NCBI GenBank assembly: GCA_030704615.1
Contig: CM060733.1
Span: 5,394,001 to 5,458,000 of the forward strand
Length of the DNA stretch: 64,000 bases
Origin: Takakia lepidozioides
Taxonomy: Eukaryota; Streptophyta; Takakiopsida; Takakiales; Takakiaceae
Reading direction: 5' to 3'
Of this stretch, positions 21,309-32,575 are shown piece after piece. The position numbers and the translations under genes are program-made. Under the pieces are notes generated by a model. That model had not been told where the DNA came from, did no database searches, and worked only from the letters and a program-made list of their open reading frames with translations. The stretch's first letter is position 1. Each line of letters begins with the position of its first letter.

Positions 21309-22853
21309 TCAAGTTGTTCTGCAATGAGTGGATTTGGACAGTGTACTATCCACTCCAAAATGGATTGCGGCATACCTAGTGTGGCGGACAATAAAGTGTT
21401 GTGATGTTCCCTCAAAGATTCGTCAATGAGAAATAATCCGTAATCGTATACTTCATGCTCAGTGGGGTCGTCAAGATGGTGCTGTACTTGCAGCCGGTGT
21501 TGTAAATCATTGCATAGATGATGACGAAATTGTTCCTACAGTTGTCTAGGTTTGTTAGGAGTGCAAAACCTAAGTAATGTCACAAACAAATGTCGTTATT
21601 GTGATCATGTACGGAAAAGTGAAGCTTTTTCCAGGGTTGCTTCAAGATGCAAACAGGTGGTACCTGCTTGTGGAGCTACAGCCTTTGTGGCAGCTATGTT
21701 CTATGATACCAGAAGACAGCTATCATCCATGGTCGCCAAGGATTACTCTCTGCGGTCTTACCTCCATAGGTTGAAGGGGAGTAGGGAAATTTTTCTAGCA
21801 AAATATAGTAAGTCAGAGGTCATTTGATGGAGCAAATTGTAATGGTTAGTGGTAACTATGACCTTTTGCATCTCTGCATATCTCAATTATTCCATATGTG
21901 GTGTAAGGTTGTATGCATTCTTTCAAGTACGTAAATTCTCAATTCCTTGTAAGTTTTATACAAGGGTTCACCAATTCAAGTATGTGCATCATATCTTGCA
22001 GAAGGAGAATCATGTTCTTCTTTGCACTATCAAGATTTATATATAGATAAGTCTCCTCAAAGCCCGTCCTGATACTCCACCACTAGGCCAGTGCACCAAC
22101 TGGAAAGAGGAAGGGCACTTGGTCTGTCACCCATCCGTCCCTACAAAATGCCTGTGCTGAGCCTCATAATCCATGTTACTCCCTCCCCTAAATCATCTTT
22201 CATTCTTCCTTCAGATCGATAGTAACATTGAACTATTTTTCCTCGCTTTGATTCCCTTGGGGCCTCCAGTGCATGTTTATATTTCTTCAGCCACTTCTCA
22301 ATAGAGTGGTGCAGAGGGAGCACAGGAGGGTCAGTGAAAGTGAATGTTTTATATATGGTTCTTTGAACCCAACAATGAGTGCTGCAAGGATAGCACATAT
22401 GATACAGTGACATTGCAATGTCGCAGGAGAAGATATTTGCCCATAGAAAGACTGCATTGTCAAAATGCAACTGATAATATTCCACTGCATCATCACATGA
22501 TGGTCTGGCTATTATCAACCCTCTACATGACTTCTACAACTTAATGAATTGCCCTAGCTTTGTCTGGGATCGAGCCATAACCAGGATCATCAAGGTCCCT
22601 AACAATTTGGTTGGGGGAATGTACGGTCAGGTCAACATGGAATCCCTAATCCCAACAGGGCCTCAGCACAAAAGCCAAGATAAATACCATGACACCCTTG
22701 AGCCTCTCACTGCATTTCATTTGAGAGGAAGTTGATTCCAAATTGGACGTGATGCCACCAAACCACAACCATGTGCATCAACCCCGCCTCCCACAGGTAT
22801 GCCTCAAACCCAGGAACATGTGTCCCAGTTGGCTAAATGCCTGATATATCCTC
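21309..22853. other. No recognisable gene
   Basis: Several short open frames on both strands without known motifs. The stretch is probably Helitron interior or other decayed repeat. I see nothing more definite. Confidence 0.3.
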
Positions 22854-23690
22854 TCATTCTCTTTTGGGAAGTTGCTGACAAATACAGTCAGGAGCTGGAT
22901 ATCTGAAAATAGAATACTTCTGCATCCGGGGCATAGGTGCACCCAGTCGACTCTTGTATGCAGTCACAACCCTCGAGGAGAACTCTTTCCAACTGATTGA
23001 GTTGTTGGCAAAGACGTTGGCCAGAAGGGCTTTGTCAGGATGGATTGACTTTCGGGGTCCAAAAAAGGTCCGTTGTCCACTCTGCATATGACACAGGGGT
23101 CAAGTCAGGAATAACCTTATTGTACAACTTCAATACAAACTTTGTGGATCAATAGGACTAACCCAGACATCAGTGAACCAGTGTCATTCATTGCAACTGA
23201 ATCATATACGAAAGGCAAAGATGTGCTGCATGGCAAAACTTGGCAACGCTCTGAGGCTAGTTTCCCCCCCTCTGGCTACGAAAAGGAAAGGGAGAAGTGT
23301 ACTCATTGAACCTCTGGTATGAACTTTGACATTGGCTCGGAGGCCATAGTGCCGAAAACCTTCTTGACCTGGGCATGGAGGTTTACCCACAAGGGCGTGA
23401 TCTTCAACCCTATCTTCTCAATAGACCTATAGCACAAACTCAATGGCAACCCAGCTACATGATTCATTGAGTGATGGGAGAAATCTACCAGAACATTGGG
23501 AAAGTTGCCTGCAGCATTGGACATAAAGACATCACTGTTGAGCAAGACAATAAAGTCCAGGGCCGCAAGTTTGTGTGCATGAGGCAAAAAATGCCCAAGT
23601 TCCTTCTTGAAAGCCAAAGTATACTTGCTCTCCAGAAATGGAAACATTTCTTTCAATGGCTTGATGCGTTGTTGTTGTTGATTGTATCGG
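22854..23690 (-). pseudogene. O-fucosyltransferase-like gene fragment (two exons) next to Helitron Rep
   Basis: The first exon (23489 to about 23670) reads MFPFLESKYTLAF then LAALDFIVLLNSDVFMSNAA and GNFPNVL. These are the signature blocks of the plant GDP-fucose O-fucosyltransferase-like family (family pattern: SSxLAALDYIVSxxSDVF, then GNM/GNF). A donor ctg|gtagat ends it at 23489. An acceptor tgcag| precedes the second exon, 22854-23081, which reads GPRKSIHPDKALL then KYSIFRYPAPDCICQ and a stop. The phase is kept (0) across the 407-base intron. Only the C-terminal third of a ~500-residue enzyme is present and no N-terminal membrane anchor or catalytic half is seen, so it cannot be active alone. 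It lies directly downstream of the Helitron Rep frame on the same strand, as expected for a Helitron-captured fragment. Capture is inference; a chance junction is the alternative. Confidence 0.7.
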
Positions 23691-25787
23691 TGCTTCTTGC
23701 TCATGGTCTTGCTCCTCTTGATCGTCTTTGTCTATTAGTTCATCTTGTTCTGGAATTGGTGGCAGAAATTCCTCGTGAATGTCTGTCACCAACTTCGCCA
23801 ATTGACATTTCATTTGTCTTACCATTGCCCTGTTGAGTTTCTTCATTTCCAGTTCACTCCTTTCATTCAACCAGAAGGCTGCGTCTGCTGCGTCCAGCCC
23901 TGCTTGTAGTGTCAGCTTCTCCAGAATCCACTCTCTATCATCTTCCAGCAATCCCCTTACAAAACGTGCTTCTTTAAATGTATCGTAAACATGACCACAC
24001 ACTATTCGGAGGTGTTCAAATGAGACAGGTCCTCGAACTACCGTAAGAAGTAACCGGAGGTAATAACGTTCTCCCGCAGTTGGATCAGCAAAGTACAGCC
24101 TTCCTAATGCGAATCCAAGTACTCTAGGTCTCCACTCTTTCGTAGCAGCCTTCCAAATATAGTGTTGTGAGAATTCAAGATATGTGTACATTGCCTAGCA
24201 TTTGGATCTATTGCACATCTAGCAAAAAACGCAGTTAACGTTGTTGTTTCGCGCTCTGCTCTTTGAAGGACCATTTGAACATCTTCATTTTCATGGAATA
24301 CCACTCTGTGCATCCCCGGCAAGTGGAGAGCAAGACGTACCACATTTGGCTGCTCCTCATGCATCTCCATCGTAAATAAACGCCATGCCGCCCCAGGTGC
24401 ACTGACATATCGAGCATCAAGGTTTTGCTCAACCTCATTTGGTTCTCGACCAATGCATAGTAGTTCGGTCATGTTCTTTGTAAATATATTTATGAATATA
24501 TTTTACAACGAGTATGGAAGCACATACCTCTATGTTGATCTGACACTCGTATTTCCTAGATAGGAATGGATTATAGGGCACCACATCCCGATTGTCCACC
24601 AAATGTCCTCGTGTTTCATAGTCGTGACCAATATTATGTCTCCTTCGATATAATGGATATCCATCAGGATCCATGGAGGTCTCTTCTTGGAAGGCCTTTG
24701 GATAGCGTTTTGAACACTTGACATCTTTCATGCATGGAGTTGGAGGTTCCGTGGTCCACATGGGCCATGTACCATTGTCTTCAAGATTGTGTTAAAAAGA
24801 ACAGGATCAAGTTCAAGATCCGGAAACTCTGCACAAACAATTCGATCCACTCTTGCTACATCCACCACTTTGTGTTCTGCTGCAAAGAATATAAGAAAAT
24901 GCTTGTGTGACAATCCACATTTTTGAAACTCGTCCAAGTACATTGATCTTCAAAATATCTCGAAGTAGTGCCATGGACTTTTGCTTGAAAACACGGGCAA
25001 CCAGATCATGTCGATGTACTGCATTCTGTTCTGGTAGTATTGCAGCTTTGCATCGCCAAATCCAAATTATCATTGCCCGTACTCGTTCTTCATGCAAAGT
25101 TTCATAAGCTTGTTTAATAAGCGGAACAAAAGGATTGTATTCAAGCAGAAGTTGTTGTAGTGTCAACATTGTATCTAGTCGAACTTCTGGATTTACTCGC
25201 ATCCGAGCTTCTATGGCTTCGTTTGGGTCATATATATATAATTGCGCAAATACAGGTTGTACATCGGGCTCAGGTAATAGAACTCCACACATGTGGGTCA
25301 ATCTACCATGGACACGAAAACAGTAGGGTCCAGGCCCCAATGTGCGATCCCGATTGAACCCCACTGAAGTAAAAGCAAATGCATTATTGTAACGTCGTAT
25401 ATTATCACGAAATTCCCTAGCCACCACATCATCACCATCGAACAACTGTTGTAATATAGGTGGTGGGGGTCGCGGTAATGAAACTTTACCTTTATGACAA
25501 CATGTGCTGAATAATGGATTTGGAATACTGCCCTCAGTAAGTTTTTTGGCCATCCAATGAAGAGCACCACAATGTCGATAGACAACATTCATATTGCCCA
25601 AGTTATGGCGCAACCCTGTTTCAAAGAACGGCGCCATTTGTGTAGCTTGGTAGACAGCCTGATCACGTAATCTTTGTGCTCGTTGTTCTTCCAACTTTGC
25701 GGCCCTAGCAGCTGCTACATGGGGTGCTTGATAAGCAGCTTGTGCTTGCAGCCTTTCTTCAGTTTGAGGCCCTAACAGTTGCGACAT
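23691..25787 (-). pseudogene. Helitron Rep/helicase protein, Rep half, broken
   Basis: Reading leftward, 25787-24813 has the Helitron N-terminal domain: CGALHWMAKKL, NPLFSTCCHKGKVSLP, FAFTSVGFNRDR, FRVHGRLTHMCG and QLYIYDPNEAIEARM. In the next frame comes the HUH block EFQKCGLSHKHFLIFF (about 24880-24930; HKH where H-hydrophobic-H is usual), then MVHGPCG. The next frame has CSKRYPKAFQEET and VVPYNPFLSRK, and the Y2 region VVKYIHKYIYKEHDR (about 24490-24540). Then come LDARYVSAPGAAWRLF, LHLPGMHRVVF and GERYYLRLLLTVVRGP. Rep nicks and joins single-stranded DNA for rolling-circle transposition. At least four frame changes and the loss of the helicase half downstream make this copy dead. Confidence 0.85.
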
Positions 25788-26385
25788 GGGGTGCTTGATA
25801 TGCAGCTTGGGCTCGCAATCTTTCTTCCGTTTCAGCAGATGACTCTGTGGACCTAACAGCTGCTACATAGGGTATTTGATATGCAGCTTGTGCTCGCAAT
25901 CTTTATTCTATTTCAGCAGATGACTCTACAGCTAATAGCTGCTACATGGGCTGCTTGATAATTCGTCTGCAATCGTAGCTTTTTCTCCGTTTGAATGGAT
26001 GACTCAGCGCCCCTAAGAGCTGCTACATGGGTTGCTTGATAAGTAGCCTGAGCTACCAACCTTTCTTCCGTTTGAGCAGATGACTCTACGGCCCTACCAG
26101 CTGCTACATGGGGTGCTTGATAATCAGCCAAGGCTAGCAACATTTCTTTCGCTTGAGCGGAGGACTCTGTGGCCCTAATAGCTGCTTGATAAGCGGCCTG
26201 AGCTGTCAACCTTTCTTCCGTTTGAGCGGAGGACTCTACGGCCCTAACAGCTGCTACATGGGGTGCTTGATAAGCAGCCTGAGCTAACAACCTTTCTTCC
26301 GTTTGAGCGGAGGACTGTGCGGCCCTAATAACTGCTTGATAAGCGGCCTGAGCTGTCAGCCTTTCTTCCGTTTGAGCGGAGGACT
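25640..26385 (-). repeat. In-frame peptide-repeat array at the N-terminus of Helitron Rep
   Basis: About nine units of 23 or 27 residues run in the Rep orientation. The pattern is SSAQTEERLLAQAAYQAP followed by HVAAVRAVE; short units lack four residues before the RA. Most of it is one open frame (25913-26437), with breaks nearer Rep. The units are Glu/Gln/Ala-rich and probably helical. DNA units are about 70-81 bases and similar to each other, so unequal exchange may change copy number. Confidence 0.7.
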
Positions 26386-26446
26386 CGAAGAACGTGTACC
26401 CCAACTTAATGCTGAACAATTTATTGCTTATCACCAAGCACTACAG
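26386..26446 (+). pseudogene. Start of a Helitron helicase domain, cut by a CACTA terminus
   Basis: The plus frame reads EERVPQLNAEQFIAYHQAL. This matches the LN-EQ---Y--I stretch that precedes the Walker A motif in Helitron helicases. It stops where the CACTACAGG terminus begins. Short, so moderate confidence. Confidence 0.45.
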
Positions 26447-26760
26447 GAAAAAGGGGGGGGGGGGGGGTTTCGATGTCGCGGCCACGCCGCAACCACGTCA
26501 CGGCGTCGTAAAACAGCCCTTTTCGGGCAGGGGGAAGAACCAAATTTGCGACGCCCGGGCGTCGCAAGCCCGTTCCAAGGGCGTCGCTAAAAAAACGTTG
26601 CAAATTTGCGATCAATGAGGGTCGCAAATAGGCGAAACTGCGATTTGCGACGTTCGGGCGTTAGAAAAGAAAAAAAGAAAAACCTACTATGTAATGCAGA
26701 ATTAGCACCGTCCGGGGGTCGCAAAGTGCGACGCCCGGACGTCACAATTTAAGGGGGTAC
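26439..26760 (+). mobile_element. CACTA-type transposon terminus with GC-rich subterminal repeats
   Basis: It starts cactacaggaaaaaggg at 26439, the typical CACTA (En/Spm) end. Subterminal copies of tttgcgac and gcgtcgcaa follow in both orientations, for example ttgcgacgcccgggcgtcgcaa-like palindromes (in parts) near 26550 and 26725. No matching right-hand end (cctgtagtg) was found up to 28 kb. It is a solo end or a truncated element. Confidence 0.6.
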
Positions 26761-26999
26761 ATTTGAATTTAGGCGGAAAATTTTGAATTTGAAATTTGAA
26801 TTTGAAAAACTTGTTGACCATTGACTCCGGTTCTGTCTAATGGTGATATGTTCATTGTTCTACATATATCATGCAATGCATACTTGAACCTAAGACCTCC
26901 ACGTTATAACATTTCTAAGACACTACAAACTAACCAACACACCTACGCTACATCTATGTATCACAAAAGCAATCTAAATATATAGATATACATATAAAG

Positions 27000-27165
27000 A
27001 TTTCCTTCAAGTTCCTTCAAGTTCCTTCTAAGGGGGTCTCTCTTGTGACGCTGGGGAGTTGCAACCTCCATACCCTTAGTGCCCAGCCCCAGCCCCAGCC
27101 CCAGCCCCAACCCCAACCCCAGTGTCGTCGCCGTTGTTGCACCCCCCCCCCCCCCCCCCCACCAC
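27000..27165. repeat. Low-complexity repeats: ccttcaagtt, ccccag units and a poly-C run
   Basis: Three copies of ccttcaagtt near 27005, about five ccccag units near 27085-27110, then a 20-base C run near 27141-27162. Poly-C this long is unusual and prone to sequencing error. Confidence 0.7.
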
Positions 27166-27169
27166 TAGG

Positions 27170-27817
27170 CTCCCCAAGCGACGTCCTTGCGATGACCTAA
27201 GAATCTTTGGAAAATCGGCAGTTCGCGAGTTGGCTGCTACAAGTTGGAAGTGGAACCATGTTGTCGACAGTATCAACAATGATATAATTCACATGTTCCA
27301 AGGAGCTCTTCGAACATTTCATGGTGCAGATTCAACACTTCTAGAGGCAGGTGCTGACAATCATAATCTATATCCTATAGAATATCTCAATTCTTCAGAG
27401 TTGCCAGGATTGCCACCTTTGAAGCTCAATCTTAAAGTTGGATGTCCAATCATGTTGCTGCGTAATATAGCTCCCAAACGTGGGTTTGTAATTGAGGCAC
27501 GCTTTTTAACTCGTACATGTTCTGGAGAAACAACATTCATCCCCATAATCACATTGCAACCTACTACATCAGAGATACCTTTTAAATTCACTCGAAGACA
27601 ATTTCCTGTGAAGGTGGCTCTTGCTATGACAATCAACAAATCATAGGGACAATCCGTAAAACATGTAGGTCTAGATCTTCTAACACCTGTATTCTCTCAT
27701 GGTCAATTGTATGTGGCATTCTCTCGGACCACATCAGCAAATTCGTTGACAGTCCTTCTCCCCGATCAAAATGTACCAAAAACAATGAATATTGTATATA
27801 CAGAAGTATTAATATAA
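27170..27817 (+). pseudogene. Helitron helicase, C-terminal part, one stop
   Basis: The frame reads HVVDSINNDIIHMFQG, YPIEYLNSSELPGLPPLKL, VGCPIMLLRNIAPKRG, FKFTRRQFPVKVALAMTINKS, then, after a TAG at 27644-27646, GQSV and [17 protein letters not shown]. It ends at 27817. These are the PIF1-like motifs V and VI of Helitron helicases, where TINKSQGQ is near-invariant: the stop replaces the Gln codon by one C-to-T change. The helicase unwinds DNA behind the Rep nick. Only about 210 of some 600 helicase residues remain. It lies on the strand opposite to the Rep half, so the element is rearranged or two copies are joined. Confidence 0.85.
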
Positions 27818-29460
27818 ACTTCTAATCTTTCACCAAATTCCAATCTATGAATCATATTACATTGTTGCTCATTTTGTTGTTCATTCATGTACCACACATT
27901 TCCTTGTAACTAAACAAACATCCACCTTCATTTTAGTATATCAATTTCAAATCTTCACACATGGGCATCGACATAGAGGACACACTTGGATACATAAGGG
28001 ATTGGACTTGGACTTAGATGACACTAGACACTTGGGCCAACGGCAAGGCTACCCTAGTCGGTAATAAAGCAGCGTAACCCTTTGCGTAGTTCTGCCTTAG
28101 GAAGGCAGGGCCAAATAAATAAAAAGATGAAAATCATGGTCTGGCTACTAATCAGTAGCCTATGTTAGCCAGAAATATGCCTCCAAAGAAACAACATTCA
28201 TCTATTTCAGAAATTGATTCATCATGGATGAAGCGAGGGTGATGAATCATTCATGAACTCAGTCAACTCACTTCATTTGCACTTATGGATGAAACTTATA
28301 TAAATTAAGAAAACAAATCAAAGAATGAAAGCTCACGGCATCCACCTCGTAGGAAAGTACATCCATTGTCGCATCGACATTCGTTCATATTCTCGTCTGC
28401 CTACCTGCCTCGCTCTCGCTCTTGTCTCTGTTGTTTGGGAATTTCAGTCGCCTCTCTCCCTCTCTCTCTCTTCTCTCACAGCCCTTCCTCTTGCTTGCGC
28501 CCCTGCTCTCTCTTTATACTTGTCTTAGGAGATTTCATTCTTGTTCTGTCTTCCCTCTTATGATCCGAGATTGATATTTTTTCTGTTCACATTCTTTGCT
28601 TCATACTTTCTCCAGACACTATTTATTTTAATTGTGCATACTTCTCTGCTGTCCCCTCCCTCAAGTACATATGGACGTCCTGCTTTTTCGTCCCGTTTCT
28701 CTTCTGCCTACCTTTCTCACGCACGGACTGACCTTCCTCCTTCATTTCGACATTGCTCTTGATCAGTAATTTTCTGTCTGGAACTTGCCTCTGTCTGTTT
28801 CTATGCAAGAAGGATGCAAGAAGTGGGAGAACTGCATCATTTATTGTGATTTCCAGTGCACTTGAAACTCGAGGGATACCCGTTTGTCTTTTGAGAGAGG
28901 AACTGCTCAGCGCTGACGGAAGGGTAGTTGGTTTCGAGGATCATGTATCAGTTTTACCTTCACGCTTCCGCCTCCCGGTAGCGCTGTAGTTCTAGGGCAT
29001 AAAAGTCGCCTTCAAAAGCTACAATATGCGGAATGAGGCATACTTGCCTATGAGTAGCAAGACGATGGACTTGATCATTGGGGCAAGCAGTGCGCTAGTT
29101 TTTATCTTCCAGTACTATTTATGTAGCACACTGCAAGACTGGTACGCTCATGCTAACTACTTGCTATTCTACTTGTTAAAAGTCTGAATTGATGTCAGGC
29201 AGAGTGTCACGCGACATTAGTGCACACCCAGATGTTGACATGAATTTTTTTTTGACATGGCAATCTCTCAGAGCAATGACTGGCACATAGGGTATATCTA
29301 ACAACTGTCTAGCAGACTCAGTAAATCTGACAATAATCAGAGACCTTCAAGCTGTCTCAGGCTCAGTACCGTTGACAGTTGGTAGAAACAATCGATTAGT
29401 GGAAGGCTGTTAGAATTAGGAAGCGCGAACCAAAATCAGGCCGTTTTGAAGTGCAACATG
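27818..29460. other. No clear gene; pyrimidine-rich stretch at 28440-28530
   Basis: A small stem-loop ctgcctt-agg-aaggcag sits at 28092-28108, after the helicase end. The run cctctctccctctctctctc near 28450 resembles CT-rich plant 5' leaders. I see no coding exon here. Confidence 0.3.
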
Positions 29461-29461
29461 A

Positions 29462-30482
29462 ATGTCTCCATCATACCATACCTCTACGGCAGGAAGTCAT
29501 TTGCTCGCACACCCATGGACAAGGATTGAAGCGGGTGAAGCTCGTTTGATTTTTGGTACCACTCAGCAAAAATTTCTTGATGAGATACTAAGCAGGCATC
29601 TAGAGGGATGGGTCACTACAGACCCCGTAGACCATTCATCTGGCAAGACGAAATGAGAGAGGTTCGAGAGCTTTTTCAAAGAGTTGCGCGTGTTAAACGC
29701 AGTGGCTTCACGGGATTTAGTGTCTGGGGCCACAAAGTACCAACTGCAGAGAAAAATCGATTGAGGCGGCGGCGAGGTCAGTTTGCGGTTGACCTCACAC
29801 ATCTGAACTACAAGGAGCCCCCATTTGAAACCTTGACGCACGTGGACAACATCAGGGGTATGTGCACCCGCATCCAACGTCAGGTACATTTGTTGCTTTG
29901 TTTGTAGTTGCAAATATAGATTCGAGGAGGTTACAGTATGTTATGTCTGTCAATATCCACTTCCTCTCCCTCTCGTATACGAGTAGCAATAGCTCTTCAG
30001 TGTCTCTTCGTGCCCGTCGCAGCAAATGCAGTTCGTGCCACAGTTTCAATCTTTACTCATGGACTAAAGTACAATGGCAGGAAACGATCACCGAGAGAAA
30101 GAAGAAGGATCTCGATTTGGACGTCAGTCCCGCATTACTTCGCCGGCCAATGACAACGGCCAATCCTCGAACGGCGAAGCAGCACTTATACTTCAGCAGG
30201 CCTCACTCGGCCCCTGTCCCTGACCTGGGGCAACCCCCATTCCAGTATGCACCACCAAAGCCTAAATTTCTGTACGATGTCACCCACAAGTGTGCACATT
30301 CCTTAAGGAGTTCCAGAACAAGTTGGACTACTGCGGACCACACTCCTGTGAGTCGAAGTAACTCTAGGATTTATTATTGGAAGAGCGCCTGTTATTCATC
30401 ATCGAGTCCAGGTTTGCACAAAACTCTAGTTTCTAGCTCATGGAACGATTTTGTGAATAGTCACAGAAAGTCGTATGCATAG
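29462..30482 (+). other. Exon-like open stretches upstream of the OVATE gene, unassigned
   Basis: Frame 29608-29882 reads IWQDEMREVRELFQRVARV and RLRRRRGQFAVDLTHLNYKE, and ends at a donor-like cag|gtacat. A second frame ending at 30482 contains FSRPHSAPVPDLGQPPFQYA and later Ser-rich phrases. Both look more like protein than chance. They could be 5' exons of the OVATE gene or of another gene. I recognise no domain. Confidence 0.3.
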
Positions 30483-30920
30483 TGCAAGTTATTCTCTAGG
30501 TGAGACATATTTGTCTGGGGCACCAGTATTCCAGAATCCCACAGAGCCAGCCATTTAGTAAAGACCAACTGGTCGAGGGAGAAAAATTCGGGAGAAACCC
30601 AGTTGAACTTCCCTTTTAATCCAGATTCAATGATGAGATGACAGCAAATCTCAAGATTTTGGGTTTATTTCATTAATTGGGCTTAAGGGCGCGTTAGGCA
30701 CTGAGTGAGTGTGTGGGAGAGAAGATAATTTACAAGCAGTTGACATGAAGAAGAAACTTAGATTCCCCAAAGAGAAAGGAAAGGAAAACGAATTTTTATT
30801 CAAATTTTCTTTTGGGTGCTTGCCTTGCCGGAGCTCCCTGACACTGAAATCCGTCACAATCTGCTCATTGGCAGAAGGTTCAATCCATTTATACCGTGAC
30901 CTTGACAACAAGTTCGTAAC

Positions 30921-32575
30921 ATGTCTGAAGCTACTTCCCCAAGAGAAGTTTATTCAGAGTATCCTGGAGCGAGATACGGCGGTAGTAGACCTGTGACAAT
31001 GGCTGCACAGCACATAGAAAGACCTCCCTCACGGATGATGCATGAACGGCCTATCACTGACAACCGCAGTGAAAGGCCTTCATCTTGGAATGTAATAGAT
31101 CGGCTGCCACTTGATAGACTTAATACGGAGAGAGACTTTAACCCACGGGTGGGGAAGGTCTCCCCTTGGATAAATCAAGAGCATTCAATGTCATCAAGCA
31201 ATGAGGACATGACTTCCTCCGAGAGAGACTCGTTAAGTCTTCCATGGACGATACACAGTGACTCGCCAAGGGCACCAAGCAAAGGTACTACATCTCTCTC
31301 TTACTTCCTCCTGTGTATGCATTATATAGCAGACACGTTGAAGTTCAAGCATATCTTACAATATGTTCCATTCAGTGTTTTGACAGACATAGTAGTCAAA
31401 CATGCTTGATTAATAGTGGGGTCCTATGAACGCATGTCTTGGTAGCCTGAAAAGACACTCCCCACCTGATCTCCACGGGGATGGATCTTTGGCTTTTTTC
31501 TGGTCTGATTTTAATGGATATCCCCGACCTTCTCTTTCTCCCAGTCTCTTTCATCCACAAAGATTTTGGTGAAGAGTGTTTGCCATGGGCAAGTGATTCC
31601 GAAGTAAAGATCAATTCTGCTGTCTTTCAGTAGCTGTGAAACGTCCCTCTTCAGGAAAATCCCAGGAGAAACTACCTTATATATACTCTTGTGACCTATG
31701 ATGCATCATTGGAGAGGTCCCTGGTTTACCAGTCTTAGAAATGCCAACTTCCTCCCCTATGAAACTTTTTCCTAGGATAACATCATTAGGCAGCTATCCC
31801 CCCGCGAGTCATGGGCAAGTTCTTGACTTCTGTGGGTGGTCGAATGCACCTCATGAAAGTGGACGAGGATGAGCTTGGCCCTTTGAAGCCAAGAGTGAAA
31901 TTTGCCAGTCTGTCTCGACCTGAAACAAGAAAAGGTAAGATCATAATATTCAACCTTGCAGGTATGAGAAGGAATCATCACAGAAGGATTCATGGTCACA
32001 GAGAATCCAAGAAGACTTGTTGGAGTCTGAAAGAGGGGATGCCCAGACACCAGTTGTGAGCAGTTCACCTCTGTCCAGTTTTTCCAGAGGGGGCATTCAA
32101 AGGAATCCTCTTGATGATGGAATTGGGACAGTGGAAGATAGTCTTGTTCTGATCAAGCACTCATCAGACCCATATCTTGACTTCAGAAACTCTATACTAG
32201 CCATGCTTCAGGAGAACTTACAGGTACAATTCCACACTGTTTGTGCCTTATATCTTGTATAACATTGCTACTGTAAACTATCAGATACTGCCATGTTTTG
32301 ATAATCCCGTTCTCTTTAATTTGTATTAGAAGATTGCAGTATTATAGATAGAGATAGAGAGTGAATTAGTGGTCATTTGATGTTTCTTAGTAATATTTAG
32401 AGAAATATTCTCATCACTTCATCTGCAATCACAAGCTTTGTCAGGCACTAACTTTTTCTTTTCTGTTCACTAGGACCAGCATCTAGAGATGGAAGAACTA
32501 TTTCAGTATTACTTGGATCTCAATCCTGTTGTCCACAATCTCAAGCACATCACATATATACGAGGACTCACATAG
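30921..32575 (+). CDS. OVATE family protein (transcriptional repressor), multi-exon; exon joins partly unresolved
   Basis: The C-terminal OVATE domain is clear. Exon 31962-32223 ends LVLIKHSSDPYLDFRNSILA and MLQENLQ. It joins in phase 0 across 250 bases to exon 32474-32575: DQHLEMEELFQYYLDLNP, then a stop at 32573-32575. OVATE proteins are plant growth regulators and repressors that bind homeodomain and TRM proteins. Upstream, an open frame from ATG 30921 to a donor at 31284 is polar and Arg/Ser/Pro-rich, as OVATE N-termini are. A short exon-like stretch (31631-31690, VAVKRPSSGKSQEKLPYIYS) and a frame at 31811-31934 may also belong. Phases do not join cleanly into the 31962 exon: it needs an incoming phase of 2 and the candidates give 1. 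The putative 27-base intron 31935-31961 is too short to be real. A longer missed intron, an indel or a start further upstream are possible. Confidence 0.7.

Noticed and set aside
21063-26385. CRISPR-like array suggested by regularly spaced ~70-80-base repeats
   Set aside because: Repeats are in-frame protein-coding units of a Helitron Rep N-terminus without unique spacers, in a eukaryotic genome.
27122-27180. Poly-Pro N-terminus of the open frame leading into the helicase
   Set aside because: It is translation of the poly-C run and ccccag repeats, not part of the helicase.
28092-28108. Stem-loop after the helicase fragment, as a Helitron 3' hairpin
   Set aside because: No CTRR terminus follows within the usual 10-12 bases, so it is not supported as the element end.
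31935-31961. Candidate 27-base intron in the OVATE gene
   Set aside because: Far below the minimum plant intron length, and it does not give the required phase.
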